From contig NZ_CP013692.1 of the NCBI RefSeq assembly GCF_001477625.1, forward strand, positions 1,798,001-1,862,000: DNA of 64,000 nucleotides, read 5' to 3'. Origin of the DNA: Paucibacter sp. KCTC 42545. GTDB lineage: Bacteria > Pseudomonadota > Gammaproteobacteria > Burkholderiales > Burkholderiaceae_C. The notes under the pieces are model-generated. The model made no database searches, had not been told where the DNA came from, and saw nothing but the letters and a program-made list of their open reading frames with translations. This document shows, piece after piece, positions 16,450 to 25,769 of this stretch. Numbering within the stretch: the first letter of the stretch is position 1; every line of letters begins with the position of its first letter. A program made the translations under genes and the position numbers.

Positions 16450-18405
16450 ATGTTTACGCGCGTTCGCAGCCTGGTCGGAAAACTGGCCCTTATTCAAACC
16501 AGCTTTCTGCTGGTAGCACTCGCCTCGATCGCTTTTACCTTATGGGTGTCTTGGCAGTTGGAAGGTGGTGCCGGTGCCATCAATGAGGCTGGCCGCATGC
16601 GCATGCTCAGCTACCGGATGACGCTGTCGCATACGGAGGAGCGAGAGACACAGTTGCAAGAGGACGTGCGCAACTTTGATGCGATGGTGGGCGGCCTGCG
16701 TAAGGGTGATGCGCAAAGGCCTTTGTTCGTGCCGGACACTGCCGACTGCAGTGATCGCCTGGCCTTGGTTGAAAACCAATGGCCCATCTTCCGCGCCAGT
16801 CTTTTGGGCCCAACTGATGCGGGAGAACTGCGCCAACAAGCCGATGCATTTGTTGCGAAGGTGGACGAACTGGTGGGGGCGATTGAGCACACCATTGCGG
16901 CGCGCACCGCCATATTGGGCGCGCTTTGCTTCGGCCTTGTGGTGCTGGTCGTGGCAGCCTCGGTGGCTTTTGTCTCTGGGGCTTTTGTCTGGATCATCCA
17001 GCCTCTGCAGCGGCTTCGCGATGGCTTACAGCAGATGGGCGCAGGCAATTTGGCGGCGCGTGTGGACGAGCAGTCGCCGGTTGAAGAGTTCACTAGCTTG
17101 GCCAAGGGCTTCAACCACATGGCTATTGCTTTGCAGCAGGCCTATGCAGGGCTGGAAGGCAAAGTCAAAGAAAAGACTGCGCACTTGGCCCAGCAAAATG
17201 AACGCCTGGAAGCCTTGTATGACGTGGCCCAGATGTCAGGCCTCACGGATCAGACCCTTGAGACCCTGGCGCACTCATTTGCAGAAAAACTCGCTCGCAT
17301 CGCTCGTGCCGATGCCTGCGCGGTGCGTTTGGCGGCTGAAGATGGCGAGCGCCTTTTGCTACTCGGCCAAGCCTCTTTGCCGCAAACCATGATTGATGCG
17401 GAGCGCTGTCTTCGCAAAGGCGAATGTGCTTGTGGCGCCACGCTGCAAGCCTCGCCGCAGCCCCCCACTGGCCCCAAGGTGATTGCCATTCAGGCCTTGC
17501 CGACCCCCAAGCTGGGGCATTGCGAAGCTGCGGGCTTTCAAAGCGTGATGTCCATTCCGATGCGGGCCGGCGCTCGCTTGGTGGGTGAGGTGGAATTGTT
17601 TTTCAGCAGCGAACGCCGCCTGAGTGAATCGGAAGGCGTGTTGTTGGATGCCCTGGTCGGCCAGTTCGGGGTGCAGGTCGACAACCTCCGCTTGGTTTCG
17701 CGCGACCGCGAAATGGCGGTATCGGAGGAGCGCAATCTGCTGGCTCAGGAATTGCACGACTCCATCGCCCAGGTCTTGGCGTTTTTGAAGATCCAAGTGC
17801 AGCTGCTACGAAGTGCCATGAGCAAGAACCGGCCCGAGCAAATCGAACTCACGGTGGACGAAATCGATGCCGGGGTGAAGGAGTGTTACGCCAATGTGCG
17901 GGAGCTGCTGGTGCATTTCCGCACCCGGCCCGGCCACGAAGACATTGAACATGCCCTGCGCAACACCCTGAGCAAGTTCGAGCGCCAAAGCGGGCTCAGC
18001 ACCCATCTGAGCCTGCAAGGCGACGGCCTCCCCCTGCCCCCCGATGCCCAAATTCAAGTCCTACACATCATCCAAGAAGCCTTGTCCAATGTGCGCAAGC
18101 ATGCCCAGGCCGATCATGTCTCGCTGCGGGTTGAGCAGCTGCCGCGCTGGACCTTTGAGGTGCAAGACAACGGCAGTGGATTCCAGCGCCTGCCGCCTGA
18201 CGATAGTCATATCCATGTGGGACTACAGATCATGCGGGAGCGCGCCCAACGCATAGGTGCTCAGCTCAGCATTGACAGCCCACCCGAAGGCGGCACCCGT
18301 GTGCGCCTGCAACTGCCTATGCAAAGCGCATTCACCAGCAGCAAAGCTGAGCTGTCCTTGGATGCCTCGACCCAGCAAAACCAACAGTCCCCTGCCCTGA
18401 CATGA
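16450..18405 (+). CDS. narX: Nitrate/nitrite sensor histidine kinase NarX
   Basis: The inner-membrane sensor phosphorylates NarL in response to nitrate or nitrite. From ATG 16450 the protein has 651 residues; an upstream in-frame start at 16354 would read through the FNR-type box. It shows TM1, a periplasmic domain with a P-box-like GAGAINEAGRMRMLSYRM, TM2, a HAMP domain, a GAF-like region with the cysteine cluster typical of NarX (CLRKGECACG, GHC), an H-box (LLAQELHDSIAQV) and an ATPase with N-box EALSNVRKHA and G-box VQDNGSGF. This is the HisKA_3 layout. The narL gene overlaps its stop by ATGA. Confidence 0.93.
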   Translation: MFTRVRSLVGKLALIQTSFLLVALASIAFTLWVSWQLEGGAGAINEAGRMRMLSYRMTLSHTEERETQLQEDVRNFDAMVGGLRKGDAQRPLFVPDTADCSDRLALVENQWPIFRASLLGPTDAGELRQQADAFVAKVDELVGAIEHTIAARTAILGALCFGLVVLVVAASVAFVSGAFVWIIQPLQRLRDGLQQMGAGNLAARVDEQSPVEEFTSLAKGFNHMAIALQQAYAGLEGKVKEKTAHLAQQNERLEALYDVAQMSGLTDQTLETLAHSFAEKLARIARADACAVRLAAEDGERLLLLGQASLPQTMIDAERCLRKGECACGATLQASPQPPTGPKVIAIQALPTPKLGHCEAAGFQSVMSIPMRAGARLVGEVELFFSSERRLSESEGVLLDALVGQFGVQVDNLRLVSRDREMAVSEERNLLAQELHDSIAQVLAFLKIQVQLLRSAMSKNRPEQIELTVDEIDAGVKECYANVRELLVHFRTRPGHEDIEHALRNTLSKFERQSGLSTHLSLQGDGLPLPPDAQIQVLHIIQEALSNVRKHAQADHVSLRVEQLPRWTFEVQDNGSGFQRLPPDDSHIHVGLQIMRERAQRIGAQLSIDSPPEGGTRVRLQLPMQSAFTSSKAELSLDASTQQNQQSPALT

Positions 18406-19073
18406 AGCCCATTTCCGTCCTGGTCGTCGATGACCACACCCTGTTTCGCCGTGGCCTGATCGCTTTGCTCAAGCAGGAAGACGGCGTGGTGGTACTGGGT
18501 GAAGCGGCCGACGCCAGTGAGGCCTTGAGCGCGGCCCTGACTTTGCAGCCCGATTTGATCTTGCTGGACAACCACATGCCCGGCATGCGCGGCGTTGACC
18601 TGCTGCCTGAGTTGCGTCGCAAGGTGCCCGGCGCCCGGGTGTTGATGTTGACCGTTAGCGAAGATGAGCAAGACCTCAGCGAAGCACTACGCAACGGTGC
18701 CCAAGGTTATCTGCTGAAAACGGTGGACGGCGAGGACTTGGCTGCGGCTTTGATACGGACCATGCGCGGTGAATCGGTGGTCAGCCCCGAGATGTCGCAC
18801 AAGCTGCTCAATGCCTTCCGCAGCAGCGCCGCAGCAGTTGCGCCCGCAGCATGCGCAGACCCTGAGCGGGTCGAGCCCTTGCCTTTGTCGCCCCGCGAGT
18901 TAGAAATCCTGCGCGAACTTACCCGGGGCTCAAGTAACAAGGAAATCGCACGGCAACTGAGCATCGCCGAGCCCACAGTCAAGATCCACGTTCAGCACAT
19001 CTTGCGCAAGCTGGGGGTCAGCTCCCGAGTGCAGGCAGCAGTTTGGGGTAGTGAGCGCGGCATGGTCGCTTGA
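18402..19073 (+). CDS. narL: NarL-family response regulator
   Basis: The 223-residue regulator has a receiver domain with the acidic pair DDH, phosphorylation Asp in LILLDNHMPG, Thr in MLTVSED and Lys in YLLKTV. A LuxR-type HTH follows (LSPRELEILRELTRGSSNKEIARQLS..TVKIHVQHIL). Translational coupling to narX makes it the cognate partner. Its likely targets are the denitrification genes of this island and a nitrate reductase outside the window. Confidence 0.93.
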   Translation: MKPISVLVVDDHTLFRRGLIALLKQEDGVVVLGEAADASEALSAALTLQPDLILLDNHMPGMRGVDLLPELRRKVPGARVLMLTVSEDEQDLSEALRNGAQGYLLKTVDGEDLAAALIRTMRGESVVSPEMSHKLLNAFRSSAAAVAPAACADPERVEPLPLSPRELEILRELTRGSSNKEIARQLSIAEPTVKIHVQHILRKLGVSSRVQAAVWGSERGMVA

Positions 19074-19130
19074 GCGCGGCGAGATTTCATGTCTTGCTGG
19101 GCACGAGGTCTCGTGCGCCAAGCTTTGTTC

Positions 19131-19144
19131 TTGATGCAGTTCAA
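19131..19144 (+). promoter_or_regulatory. FNR/Dnr-type box upstream of the chemoreceptor gene
   Basis: TTGATGCAGTTCAA fits TTGA-N6-TCAA. It lies 137 bases before the chemoreceptor start, in the 200-base gap after narL. This would put the receptor, and the hemerythrin behind it, in the anaerobic regulon. Confidence 0.5.
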
Positions 19145-19280
19145 GAAACCGTATTAATGACATTGACCATCGCCGCGGCCTACGGGCAGTATCCAAAAAC
19201 TCACGCTTTCGCACGGGCGTTCTCAGAGATGTCACGCGAGCAGCGCAAGTAGCTTTTGGCCCAAGCCCGGAGGGATGCTG

Positions 19281-19501
19281 ATGAAGACCGCCCACTTGCC
19301 GCTGCGCGTATTGCTCGGTGCCGGTTTCGGAACCCTGATTCTCTTGTTAGTGGCCTCGATTGGATTGGCCTCGACGCGGATGCAAGCTCTCGGCGAAGTC
19401 AGCCGGACCATGATTCAGCAAGACTGGGTCAAGGCTGAAGCCGCCAACATCGTCAACGCAACTACCCGTGCCAATGCGCGGCGAACGATGGAGCTTTTGA
19501 T
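19281..19501 (+). pseudogene. 5' part of a methyl-accepting chemotaxis protein gene split by a transposon
   Basis: From ATG 19281 (GGAGGG six bases before; ATG 19275 also possible) the frame encodes an N-terminal membrane helix and the start of a four-helix-bundle ligand domain, ending with RTMELL at the transposon. Removing 19502-34841 joins it in frame to the segment at 34842 (ELL-I-ATDAG), restoring a receptor of about 520 residues. In the current state a short aberrant tail follows and stops at 19523. Confidence 0.93.
19497..19501 (+). repeat. Left copy of the 5-bp target duplication TTGAT
   Basis: TTGAT directly precedes the left inverted repeat and recurs at 34837-34841 directly after the right one. 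Five bases is the normal duplication of Tn3-family elements. Confidence 0.95.
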
Positions 19502-19534
19502 GAGGGTCGGCCGTGATTCCTGAAAAATCCGCAG
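19502..19534 (+). repeat. Left terminal inverted repeat of the Tn3-family transposon
   Basis: Thirty-three bases that match the reverse complement of 34804-34836 without mismatch; after an 8-base variable stretch a second matching block (CTAAGTC.TTGT) follows. Confidence 0.95.
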
Positions 19535-19572
19535 GAATTGACCTAAGTCCTTGTTGTTGCGTAATTTTTCGA

Positions 19573-20571
19573 TCAGCCGACGCTGCGTTTTGCGCGCACT
19601 GACTTTGAAGGCGCAGCCGGTTTGAATTGTTCGACCAAGCTGCGCAAGGTCTCGGCCTCGGTCCTGAATTGTGAGACTTGCTGCATGACCTCTTTCAGTT
19701 GTTTTGCTTGGCCGTCACAAGTTGCGGTGAATCCAGCAACTGCGCTCCTGGCCGTCTCCAATTCGGCGCCGAGGCGAGCATTTTTCGTGGCGAATTCCAA
19801 GGCTTGCGATTGGCTTTGATGTTCGACCTCAGTCAGCCGACTGCGCATGGCTTCCAGTTGCTTCTCCGCGTCGGCGCGAGCGACGCGCTCTTGCTCGATC
19901 TCGCGAAGTGCCCGGCGCTCAGCACCGGTTGCGCGCTCATGCGCTGCCTCAATGGCTGCGCGCCCTTTGTCCAATTCGCTGCTGAAATCCCCCCTAATCC
20001 GCTCCTGCAGGACTTGCAGTTCTTCTACCTGGCGCTGCAGGGAGTCGGCCTTTGCAGTGGTGGCTGCGTGGCACCGGCGCTCGTCCTCTAGGAGTGACGC
20101 GCACGCATGGTGCTGGGCAGCCAGTTCCTCGGCGCGATGCGCCATTGCCTTGAGCGTGACCTCAAGCCCCCCCGCGCGCTGCCTCTCAGCGCCCAGATCG
20201 GCCGCGGCTTTGGCTGCCTCGGCTTGCGCTTCAACACGCAGGCTAGCCAACTCTGTACGGGCCAACTCGGTGGCCTGCCCCCAAAGTACCTGCACGGCGT
20301 CGGCGGCGGCAACCTTAAGCGCCTCTGGCAGTGCTGGGTGGTCGATCTGTACCCGGGCTTTGCTGCGCAGTTCTTCCCAGAAATTGAACAAGGCATCTGC
20401 CGGTGCGCTCATTGAACCCTTGCGCACGTACTGGTAGAGCTTGCTGGCAGTGGGCGTGATTCCGTACCGGAAAAACAGCAGCGCGCAGGCCTCTCGGTAC
20501 AGGGTTTTGGTCTCGCTGAAGCGGGTTTTCAGGGCTTCGATCTCGGATTGGATTTCTGATTCAATGCTCAT
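19573..20571 (-). CDS. tnpT: TnpT-like accessory resolution protein (KfrA-type N-terminus, coiled coil)
   Basis: The 332-residue protein has an N-terminal DNA-binding domain like that of KfrA (about residues 15-130, with LYREACALLFFRYGITPTAS) and a very long coiled coil (about 130-310), ending in a basic tail. In Tn4651 the protein TnpT, divergently transcribed from tnpS, assists cointegrate resolution, and this gene has the same position and architecture. Its start lies 111 bases from that of tnpS, with the inverted-repeat core between them. Confidence 0.85.
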   Translation of the reverse strand: MSIESEIQSEIEALKTRFSETKTLYREACALLFFRYGITPTASKLYQYVRKGSMSAPADALFNFWEELRSKARVQIDHPALPEALKVAAADAVQVLWGQATELARTELASLRVEAQAEAAKAAADLGAERQRAGGLEVTLKAMAHRAEELAAQHHACASLLEDERRCHAATTAKADSLQRQVEELQVLQERIRGDFSSELDKGRAAIEAAHERATGAERRALREIEQERVARADAEKQLEAMRSRLTEVEHQSQSQALEFATKNARLGAELETARSAVAGFTATCDGQAKQLKEVMQQVSQFRTEAETLRSLVEQFKPAAPSKSVRAKRSVG

Positions 20572-20622
20572 TCATAAATAATACAACGTAAAGCGTTTAT
20601 ATTCATGACTTTGAATTTCTCC

Positions 20623-20650
20623 TATGGACATAATCAGCCTAATGTCCATA
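20623..20650. promoter_or_regulatory. Core of the cointegrate resolution site between tnpT and tnpS
   Basis: TATGGACAT and ATGTCCATA form a perfect 9-bp inverted repeat with a 10-base spacer, in the divergent tnpT-tnpS gap. This is the expected form and position of a tyrosine recombinase crossover core (rst/res). The tnpS and tnpT promoters must overlap it, so autoregulation is likely. Confidence 0.75.
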
Positions 20651-20682
20651 ATTGATCAAAATCAACCTTTTGGAATCATCGA

Positions 20683-21855
20683 GTGCCAGAACTCATCACC
20701 TTTGACAGTTTGGTCGCACCCAACTCGTTAGACGGCAGCGCCGGCAGCAATCGCGGCAAAGGCCACATGCAAATCGCCGCACAGGAGGACCGCGCCGCCA
20801 TCCTGGCCTGGCTGGCTCGCTATGCAGACTCCCCCGCCACGTTGGCGAGCTATCGCAAGGAATCGGAGCGACTGCTGATGTGGTGCGTGCTGCAGCACCG
20901 AGTGGCGCTGTCCAGCCTGACCCATGAGGACTTGCTGGTTTATCAGCACTTTTTGGCCAACCCATCACCCCAGGCCATGTGGGTGATTGCCCCTGGCCAG
21001 AAGCCAGCGCGTCATTCACCCCTGTGGCGACCATTTGCCGGACCGTTGAGCCCGCAGAGCGTGCGACAAGCGCTGTCCATCATCAACAGTTTGTTCAATT
21101 GGCTGGTGGCCGCTGGCTACTTGGCCGGCAATCCCTTGGCGCTGGCCAGGCGTCAACGCAATCACCGGGCCCCGCGAGTGACTCGCTTCCTGCCTATGGA
21201 TCACTGGAAAGCCGTGCGGACTACGATTGAAACTTTGCCTCATGAGACCGGGCGGAAGCGTGCGCAGGCAGCACGGGTGCGCTGGCTGTTTTCTTTGTTG
21301 TACATCGCCGGTTTACGGGTCAGCGAAGTCTGCGACACCACGATGGCAGGATTTTTTAGCCGTCGCGGGGCTGATGGCAAGGAGCGGTGGTGGTTAGAAG
21401 TCAAGGGCAAAGGGGGTAAGACCCGCTTGATTCCAGCGACGACGGAGTTGATGGGCGAGCTGATGCAATATCGACGCTCGCTTGGCCTGCCGGCTCTTTG
21501 CGCACACGATGAAACAACGCCCCTGGTGCTACCTCTCCATAAACCGGTTAAACCCATGGCCCGCACGGCGCTGCATGAGATTGTGAAATCTGTGATGCGA
21601 GGTACCGCTGACCGATTGAGGAAGAGCGGCAACCCGGAGGATGCCGCCGCTGCGGCACACATCGAGCAAGCCTCAACGCATTGGATGCGGCATACCGCAG
21701 GGTCCCACCTGAGCAATCAAGTGGATATCAAGGTTGTGCGCGACAACCTGGGTCACTCCAACATTTCGACCACGAACACCTATGTTCACGCCGAAGACGA
21801 CGCCCGTCATGACGCAACCTCTGGAGCACATCGAGCGGGATGGACTGTCAAGTAG
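20683..21855 (+). CDS. tnpS: TnpS cointegrate resolvase (tyrosine recombinase)
   Basis: The 390-residue protein starts at GTG 20683. It has an N-terminal SAM-like DNA-binding domain (about 35-150) and a catalytic domain with Arg in YIAGLRVSEVCD, Lys in VKGKGGKTR, HWMRHTAGSHL, LGHSNISTT and the tyrosine in NTYVHAEDD. All catalytic residues are present. It should resolve transposition cointegrates at the inverted-repeat core just upstream. Its 3' end is the sequence repeated at the head of both tandem modules in 1-4020. Confidence 0.92.
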   Translation: MPELITFDSLVAPNSLDGSAGSNRGKGHMQIAAQEDRAAILAWLARYADSPATLASYRKESERLLMWCVLQHRVALSSLTHEDLLVYQHFLANPSPQAMWVIAPGQKPARHSPLWRPFAGPLSPQSVRQALSIINSLFNWLVAAGYLAGNPLALARRQRNHRAPRVTRFLPMDHWKAVRTTIETLPHETGRKRAQAARVRWLFSLLYIAGLRVSEVCDTTMAGFFSRRGADGKERWWLEVKGKGGKTRLIPATTELMGELMQYRRSLGLPALCAHDETTPLVLPLHKPVKPMARTALHEIVKSVMRGTADRLRKSGNPEDAAAAAHIEQASTHWMRHTAGSHLSNQVDIKVVRDNLGHSNISTTNTYVHAEDDARHDATSGAHRAGWTVK

Positions 21856-21973
21856 TTGGCCTGCACGCGACGCCACTTCGACCCGCACAATGCTTGGTGG
21901 TTTGAGGTAAATGCTAGCCCGCTAGAACACCACAAAAGTTGGGCGACCTTTTGATTCTTGGCCGACCAGATCG

Positions 21974-23412
21974 GATCGCGTCCCGGCAAGTGGTGTAAGT
22001 CTCAAGGCGGGCGGACAGGCGCGTAGGGCGTAGCCCGAAGCGGCTATGCGCCCGGCGGCGACCGCGCTTTGTCAGGCGGTCATCGTGATTCCGGATAGGG
22101 TTGAGGTGCGAATACCAACCTTGATCCTTGAAGAGGAAATCACGATGACCAACGCAACTATCGCACTGGCCGAGTTGGCCGAGAAAGGTGCCGATGTCGA
22201 TGTACTGCGCCAGATGGTGCAGTTCGCCACTCAGCGCTTGATGGAGATGGAGGTCGACACCCTGTGCGGAGCCGGCTACGACGAGAAGAACCCGGCCGAG
22301 CGCATCAACAGCCGCAACGGTTACCGGGATCGGTCCTGGGAAACCCGCGCCGGAACCGTCGAGCTGCGCGTGCCCAAGCTGCGCCAGGGGAGCTATTACC
22401 CAGCCTTCCTGGAGCCCCGGCGTACCGCCGAGAAGGCCTTGGCTGCCGTCATCCAGGAGGCCTACGTGCACGGCGTATCCACCCGCTCGGTGGACGATCT
22501 GGTCAAGGCCATGGGCATGAGCGGGGTCTCCAAGAGCCAAGTCAGCCGGCTGTGCGCGGAGCTCGATGAGCGGGTGGGTGCGTTTCTGACCCGCCCCATC
22601 GAGGGCGACTGGCCCTACCTGTGGATCGACGCCACCTACGTCAAGGCGCGCGAGGCGGGCTCGATCCAGAGCGTGGCGGTGATAGTGGCTGTGGCAGTCA
22701 ACACCGAGGGCCAGCGCCAGGTCATCGGTATGAAGACCGGCCCCAGCGAGGCCGAGACGTTCTGGACCGACTTCCTTCGCAGCCTGATGCGCCGCGGCCT
22801 GCGCGGCGTGAAGTTGGTGATCTCTGACGCCCACGAGGGCCTGAAGGCCGCCGCCGCCAAAGTGCTCAAGGCCCCCTGGCAGCGCTGCCGCGTGCACTTC
22901 ATGCGCAACGCCTTGGCCTACGCCAACAAGACCCAGCGCCGCATGGTCAGTGCTGCGATTGCCACCGTCTTCGCCCAGGAGTCAGCCCAGGACGCGCACC
23001 AGCAGTGGCGCGTCATTGCCGACCAGTTCCGCGCCAGCTTGCCCAAGCTGGCCAAGATGATGGACAGCGCCGAGCACGAGGTGCTGTCGTACATGGCCTT
23101 CCCTCGAGCGCACTGGCTGCAGATTCACTCCACCAACCCGTTAGAGCGGCTGAACGCCGAGATCAAGCGGCGCACCAACGTCGTGGGTATCTTCCCCAAC
23201 GACGCGTCCATCACTCGCCTCGTGGGCGCCATGTTGCCGGAGCAAAGCGACGAGTGGAGCTTGAACCGCCGCTACATGCAGCTTGAGGGTCTGCAGAGCC
23301 TCAGCGATACTGTTCCGACTCGGGTCTCAGCCATTCAGCGCTGAACCCCAGTCCCCGCGTATCGAGACCCTCTCCGGGCTCACTGAGTTACACCACTCCG
23401 CGGGACGCGATC
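21974..23412 (+). mobile_element. Complete IS256-family element, 1439 bp
   Basis: Imperfect terminal inverted repeats GATCGCGTCCCG..AGTGGTGTAA begin at 21974 and, on the other strand, at 23412. The 8-bp sequence CCAGATCG is present directly before (21966-21973) and after (23413-23420), the duplication size of IS256 elements. It lies between tnpS and the third HlyD gene. Confidence 0.93.
22145..23344 (+). CDS. IS256-family (mutator-type) transposase
   Basis: ATG 22145 encodes 399 residues with the DDE residues in [19 protein letters not shown] and the C-terminal [20 protein letters not shown]. Family motifs such as SKSQVSRLC and CRVHFMRN are present, and the frame is intact. The long antisense frame opposite (21914-22897) is a GC-rich shadow. 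Confidence 0.95.
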   Translation: MTNATIALAELAEKGADVDVLRQMVQFATQRLMEMEVDTLCGAGYDEKNPAERINSRNGYRDRSWETRAGTVELRVPKLRQGSYYPAFLEPRRTAEKALAAVIQEAYVHGVSTRSVDDLVKAMGMSGVSKSQVSRLCAELDERVGAFLTRPIEGDWPYLWIDATYVKAREAGSIQSVAVIVAVAVNTEGQRQVIGMKTGPSEAETFWTDFLRSLMRRGLRGVKLVISDAHEGLKAAAAKVLKAPWQRCRVHFMRNALAYANKTQRRMVSAAIATVFAQESAQDAHQQWRVIADQFRASLPKLAKMMDSAEHEVLSYMAFPRAHWLQIHSTNPLERLNAEIKRRTNVVGIFPNDASITRLVGAMLPEQSDEWSLNRRYMQLEGLQSLSDTVPTRVSAIQR

Positions 23413-23420
23413 CCAGATCG

Positions 23421-23760
23421 AGCCGAATTCCGGACCGTGCCAGCATCCGCACCTTAGGCGCCTGACGGAGAAACACGAGCTGAGCGAGAAGATGCTGGAG
23501 CCTATTGGCGCCAGGCAGTCTACTGAGCCAACAAGGCAGGCGCTCGACGCCACGCCATCTCGGCTTTAACGATTCTGAACAGCAACCTTTACAAGCCTTA
23601 AGAGACGCAGATCCCGAACTCGCGGATCATGACAAGAGGAACAGACTTTTGATTGATGGTCTTTTTTTGACCTTTTGTTCCCTTTGAGTCGCCATTCATC
23701 CCAAAGTTCAGTCTGCCCAAAAAATGCCCGTAGGCTACAAAAAAGATAGCTGGATTTGAT
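23421..23760. other. Region between the IS256 element and the third HlyD gene
   Basis: Some 340 bases in which I see no gene and no riboswitch: the GCAAACC and ACGCAAAGCC boxes that precede the HlyD genes of modules 1 and 2 are absent. An AT-richer stretch near 23640-23760 may hold the promoter. Confidence 0.5.
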
Positions 23761-25050
23761 ATGTCTAGTGGAGGCAGCCTGTTCAGGCAAGAGGTGATGC
23801 ACGCCAGCCAATCCCAGTGGCTCGGCAGCATCCGCATCGCTCGCCCGCCCAGCTTTGCATGGGTAACCGGCGTATCTTTGACCATGGCGTTGGCCTTGGT
23901 CACCTTTGCCATCTGTGGTGAAGTTACCCGCAAGGCCAAGCTACCGGGCTTGTTGATGCCAACGGCCGGGATGTTGACCGTGAGCGCCCCACAAGTCGGA
24001 GTCGTGACTGAGTTGCTGGTCAAGGAAGGCGATCTGGTCGACGCGGGTCAGCCGGTGATGCGGTTGCGAAGCGAGCGCACAACATCGCTTGGTGATGCAG
24101 CAATCCTCAACGCCCAGGCCTTGGCTCAACGCCGGCAAACGCTAGAAACCGAGCGGCTGCTAACGCAACAGCAGCAACGTCAACGACAGCAAGCTCTCAA
24201 CGACCGACTGCGCAGCTTATCCGCCGAAGAACGTCAGGCTCAGGCTGAGCTGGAAACCAACCGCTTGCGAGCTGGCCTGGCGGCCAAGAGTCTGACTCGC
24301 TACGTCGAATTAGAGAAAGACAGCTTTGTTTCGGCCGTGCAATTGCAGCAGAAGCAGGAAGAACTGCTGGATGTGCAACTGCGTGAGCGCAACGCCGAGC
24401 GCAGCTTGGCCGCCCTGCAGCGCGACATTCAGGCCACAAAAGCAGAACTGCTCAACAACGAAACCAGCAGCAGCACCAGCCTGTCTCAAATTGATCGTGG
24501 GCTGGCTAGCCTCAGCCAGGAATTCACTGAGAACGATGCCCGTGGCGGATTAACGCTCACCGCACCCCAGTCAGGCCGGGTGAGCGCAATCACCATTCAT
24601 CTCGGGCAGCCTGTGCAGGCTGGGCAGACGCTCGTGAACTTGATTCCTGAAAGTGCGCAGCAGGGCGCCTCAGCCTTGGCGGCGCAACTTTATGGGCCAA
24701 GCCGAACGGCAGGGTTCGTCAAACCTGGCCAGGTTGTCTGGCTGCGCTATGCCGCCTACCCCTATCAGAAGTTCGGGATGGCCGAAGGCGAGGTGCAAAG
24801 CATTAGCGAAACGCCCATTGCTGCGCAGGATTTGCCAGTCGGTCAGGGGCAGGCTTTACTAACGGCGGCCCAGGCCAATGAACCCCTCTATCGGATTAGT
24901 GTGAAGTTGAAAAAGCAGGCAATCACCACCTATGGCAACACGCAGTTGCTGAAAGCCGGAATGGCACTGGATGCCGATGTAATGCAGGATCGCAGAGCCA
25001 TCTGGCAGTGGGTGCTAGAACCGGTCTTGGCTCTGAACCACAGATCATGA
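23761..25050 (+). CDS. HlyD/CvaA-family membrane fusion protein of the transposon-borne exporter
   Basis: The 429-residue adaptor is about nine-tenths identical to the copy at 4524, differing mainly at the first residues (MSSGGSLFRQEV) and in scattered positions. It has one N-terminal membrane helix, two lipoyl halves around a long coiled coil, and a C-terminal beta domain. It should bridge the exporter at 29633 to a TolC-like channel encoded elsewhere. Unlike copies 1 and 2 it has no c-di-GMP riboswitch in front, because the upstream region is different sequence next to an IS. Confidence 0.92.
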   Translation: MSSGGSLFRQEVMHASQSQWLGSIRIARPPSFAWVTGVSLTMALALVTFAICGEVTRKAKLPGLLMPTAGMLTVSAPQVGVVTELLVKEGDLVDAGQPVMRLRSERTTSLGDAAILNAQALAQRRQTLETERLLTQQQQRQRQQALNDRLRSLSAEERQAQAELETNRLRAGLAAKSLTRYVELEKDSFVSAVQLQQKQEELLDVQLRERNAERSLAALQRDIQATKAELLNNETSSSTSLSQIDRGLASLSQEFTENDARGGLTLTAPQSGRVSAITIHLGQPVQAGQTLVNLIPESAQQGASALAAQLYGPSRTAGFVKPGQVVWLRYAAYPYQKFGMAEGEVQSISETPIAAQDLPVGQGQALLTAAQANEPLYRISVKLKKQAITTYGNTQLLKAGMALDADVMQDRRAIWQWVLEPVLALNHRS

Positions 25051-25419
25051 ACAAATTGACACAAGACGAAAGCAGCCAGGGAAGGTCTGCAAAGCCTCTG
25101 GGCCATTCGGTTGGCGTGAGGTGGGGTGGTAACAGATGAATGAGTGCGTCAACCACACGCCGAAAGGGGCAAGGTGTTGAAATTTGCACAGATTGAGAAC
25201 GAAATCAGCACGCCATTACGCATTTCAGAGTTCAGGCTGAGTAAAGCTACCCGTCAGCTTCGGCGGCCGTGGTTTTGCAGACCCTGTCTAGTTCATGGAG
25301 CTGGTGAACGAACGAAAGAATAGCTAATAACTGAAAACCTTCGTCAGGACGCTGACAAGCCCTTCTTCAAATTCAAAATGATCAATTGAATGAGAAGAAT
25401 TTTTTAAACTGAGGATAAT
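25051..25419. other. Gap between HlyD and bacteriocin gene 3
   Basis: Three hundred and seventy bases without a recognised gene. A short open frame (about 25173-25290, KFAQIENEISTPLRISEFRL) has coding-like character but ends early and matches nothing I know. In modules 1 and 2 the corresponding gap is about 95 bases, so an insertion or a decayed gene is likely. Confidence 0.35.
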
Positions 25420-25761
25420 ATGAAAACTCTGGAAGACTTTGAAATTTCCGCCGTTTGCGGAGGTGATCTTTGGTGCTTTGAAAATAGCGATGGATCTGTC
25501 TCCGATGAAGAAGCTGCACACTATGGTGCCATTGCAGTAGCAAATGGCTCGGCGTCTAGTCCGGCAGGTTGCCTTGGCGCCGTGACCGCTGCTGGTGTTG
25601 CAGGAGCCAGAACTGGGGCCCAGGCGGCCATATATCTCGGCCAGGCACAACTTGCTTTGCCTGCCGCGGCCGTTGCTGGAACTGCAGCAGCAGGCTTCAC
25701 GCTGTATAACGCACCCTCGTGCTCCGGCGGATACCGCATGATGGCTCGACAGTTGCCGTAA
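25420..25761 (+). CDS. Bacteriocin precursor with canonical Gly-Gly leader (module 3)
   Basis: ATG 25420, with GAGGAT upstream, encodes 113 residues. The leader MKTLEDFEISAVCGG is 15 residues and ends in Gly-Gly, the C39 peptidase site. The predicted mature part of 98 residues starts DLWC, has an acidic segment, a long Ala/Gly-rich hydrophobic centre (about 53-95) and three cysteines (19, 51, 101), ending YRMMARQLP. It contains no lysine and no Ser-rich C-terminus, which matters because the cluster encodes a HlyC-like acyltransferase homologue. It is unrelated in sequence to the other two precursors. All cluster parts after it are intact, so this is the most likely active bacteriocin. Confidence 0.8.
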   Translation: MKTLEDFEISAVCGGDLWCFENSDGSVSDEEAAHYGAIAVANGSASSPAGCLGAVTAAGVAGARTGAQAAIYLGQAQLALPAAAVAGTAAAGFTLYNAPSCSGGYRMMARQLP

Positions 25762-25769
25762 AGTAAAAG

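Noticed and set aside
21914..22897. Long open frame antisense to the IS256 transposase
   Set aside because: GC-rich third positions of the real gene create it; the translated product is low-complexity and matches no family.
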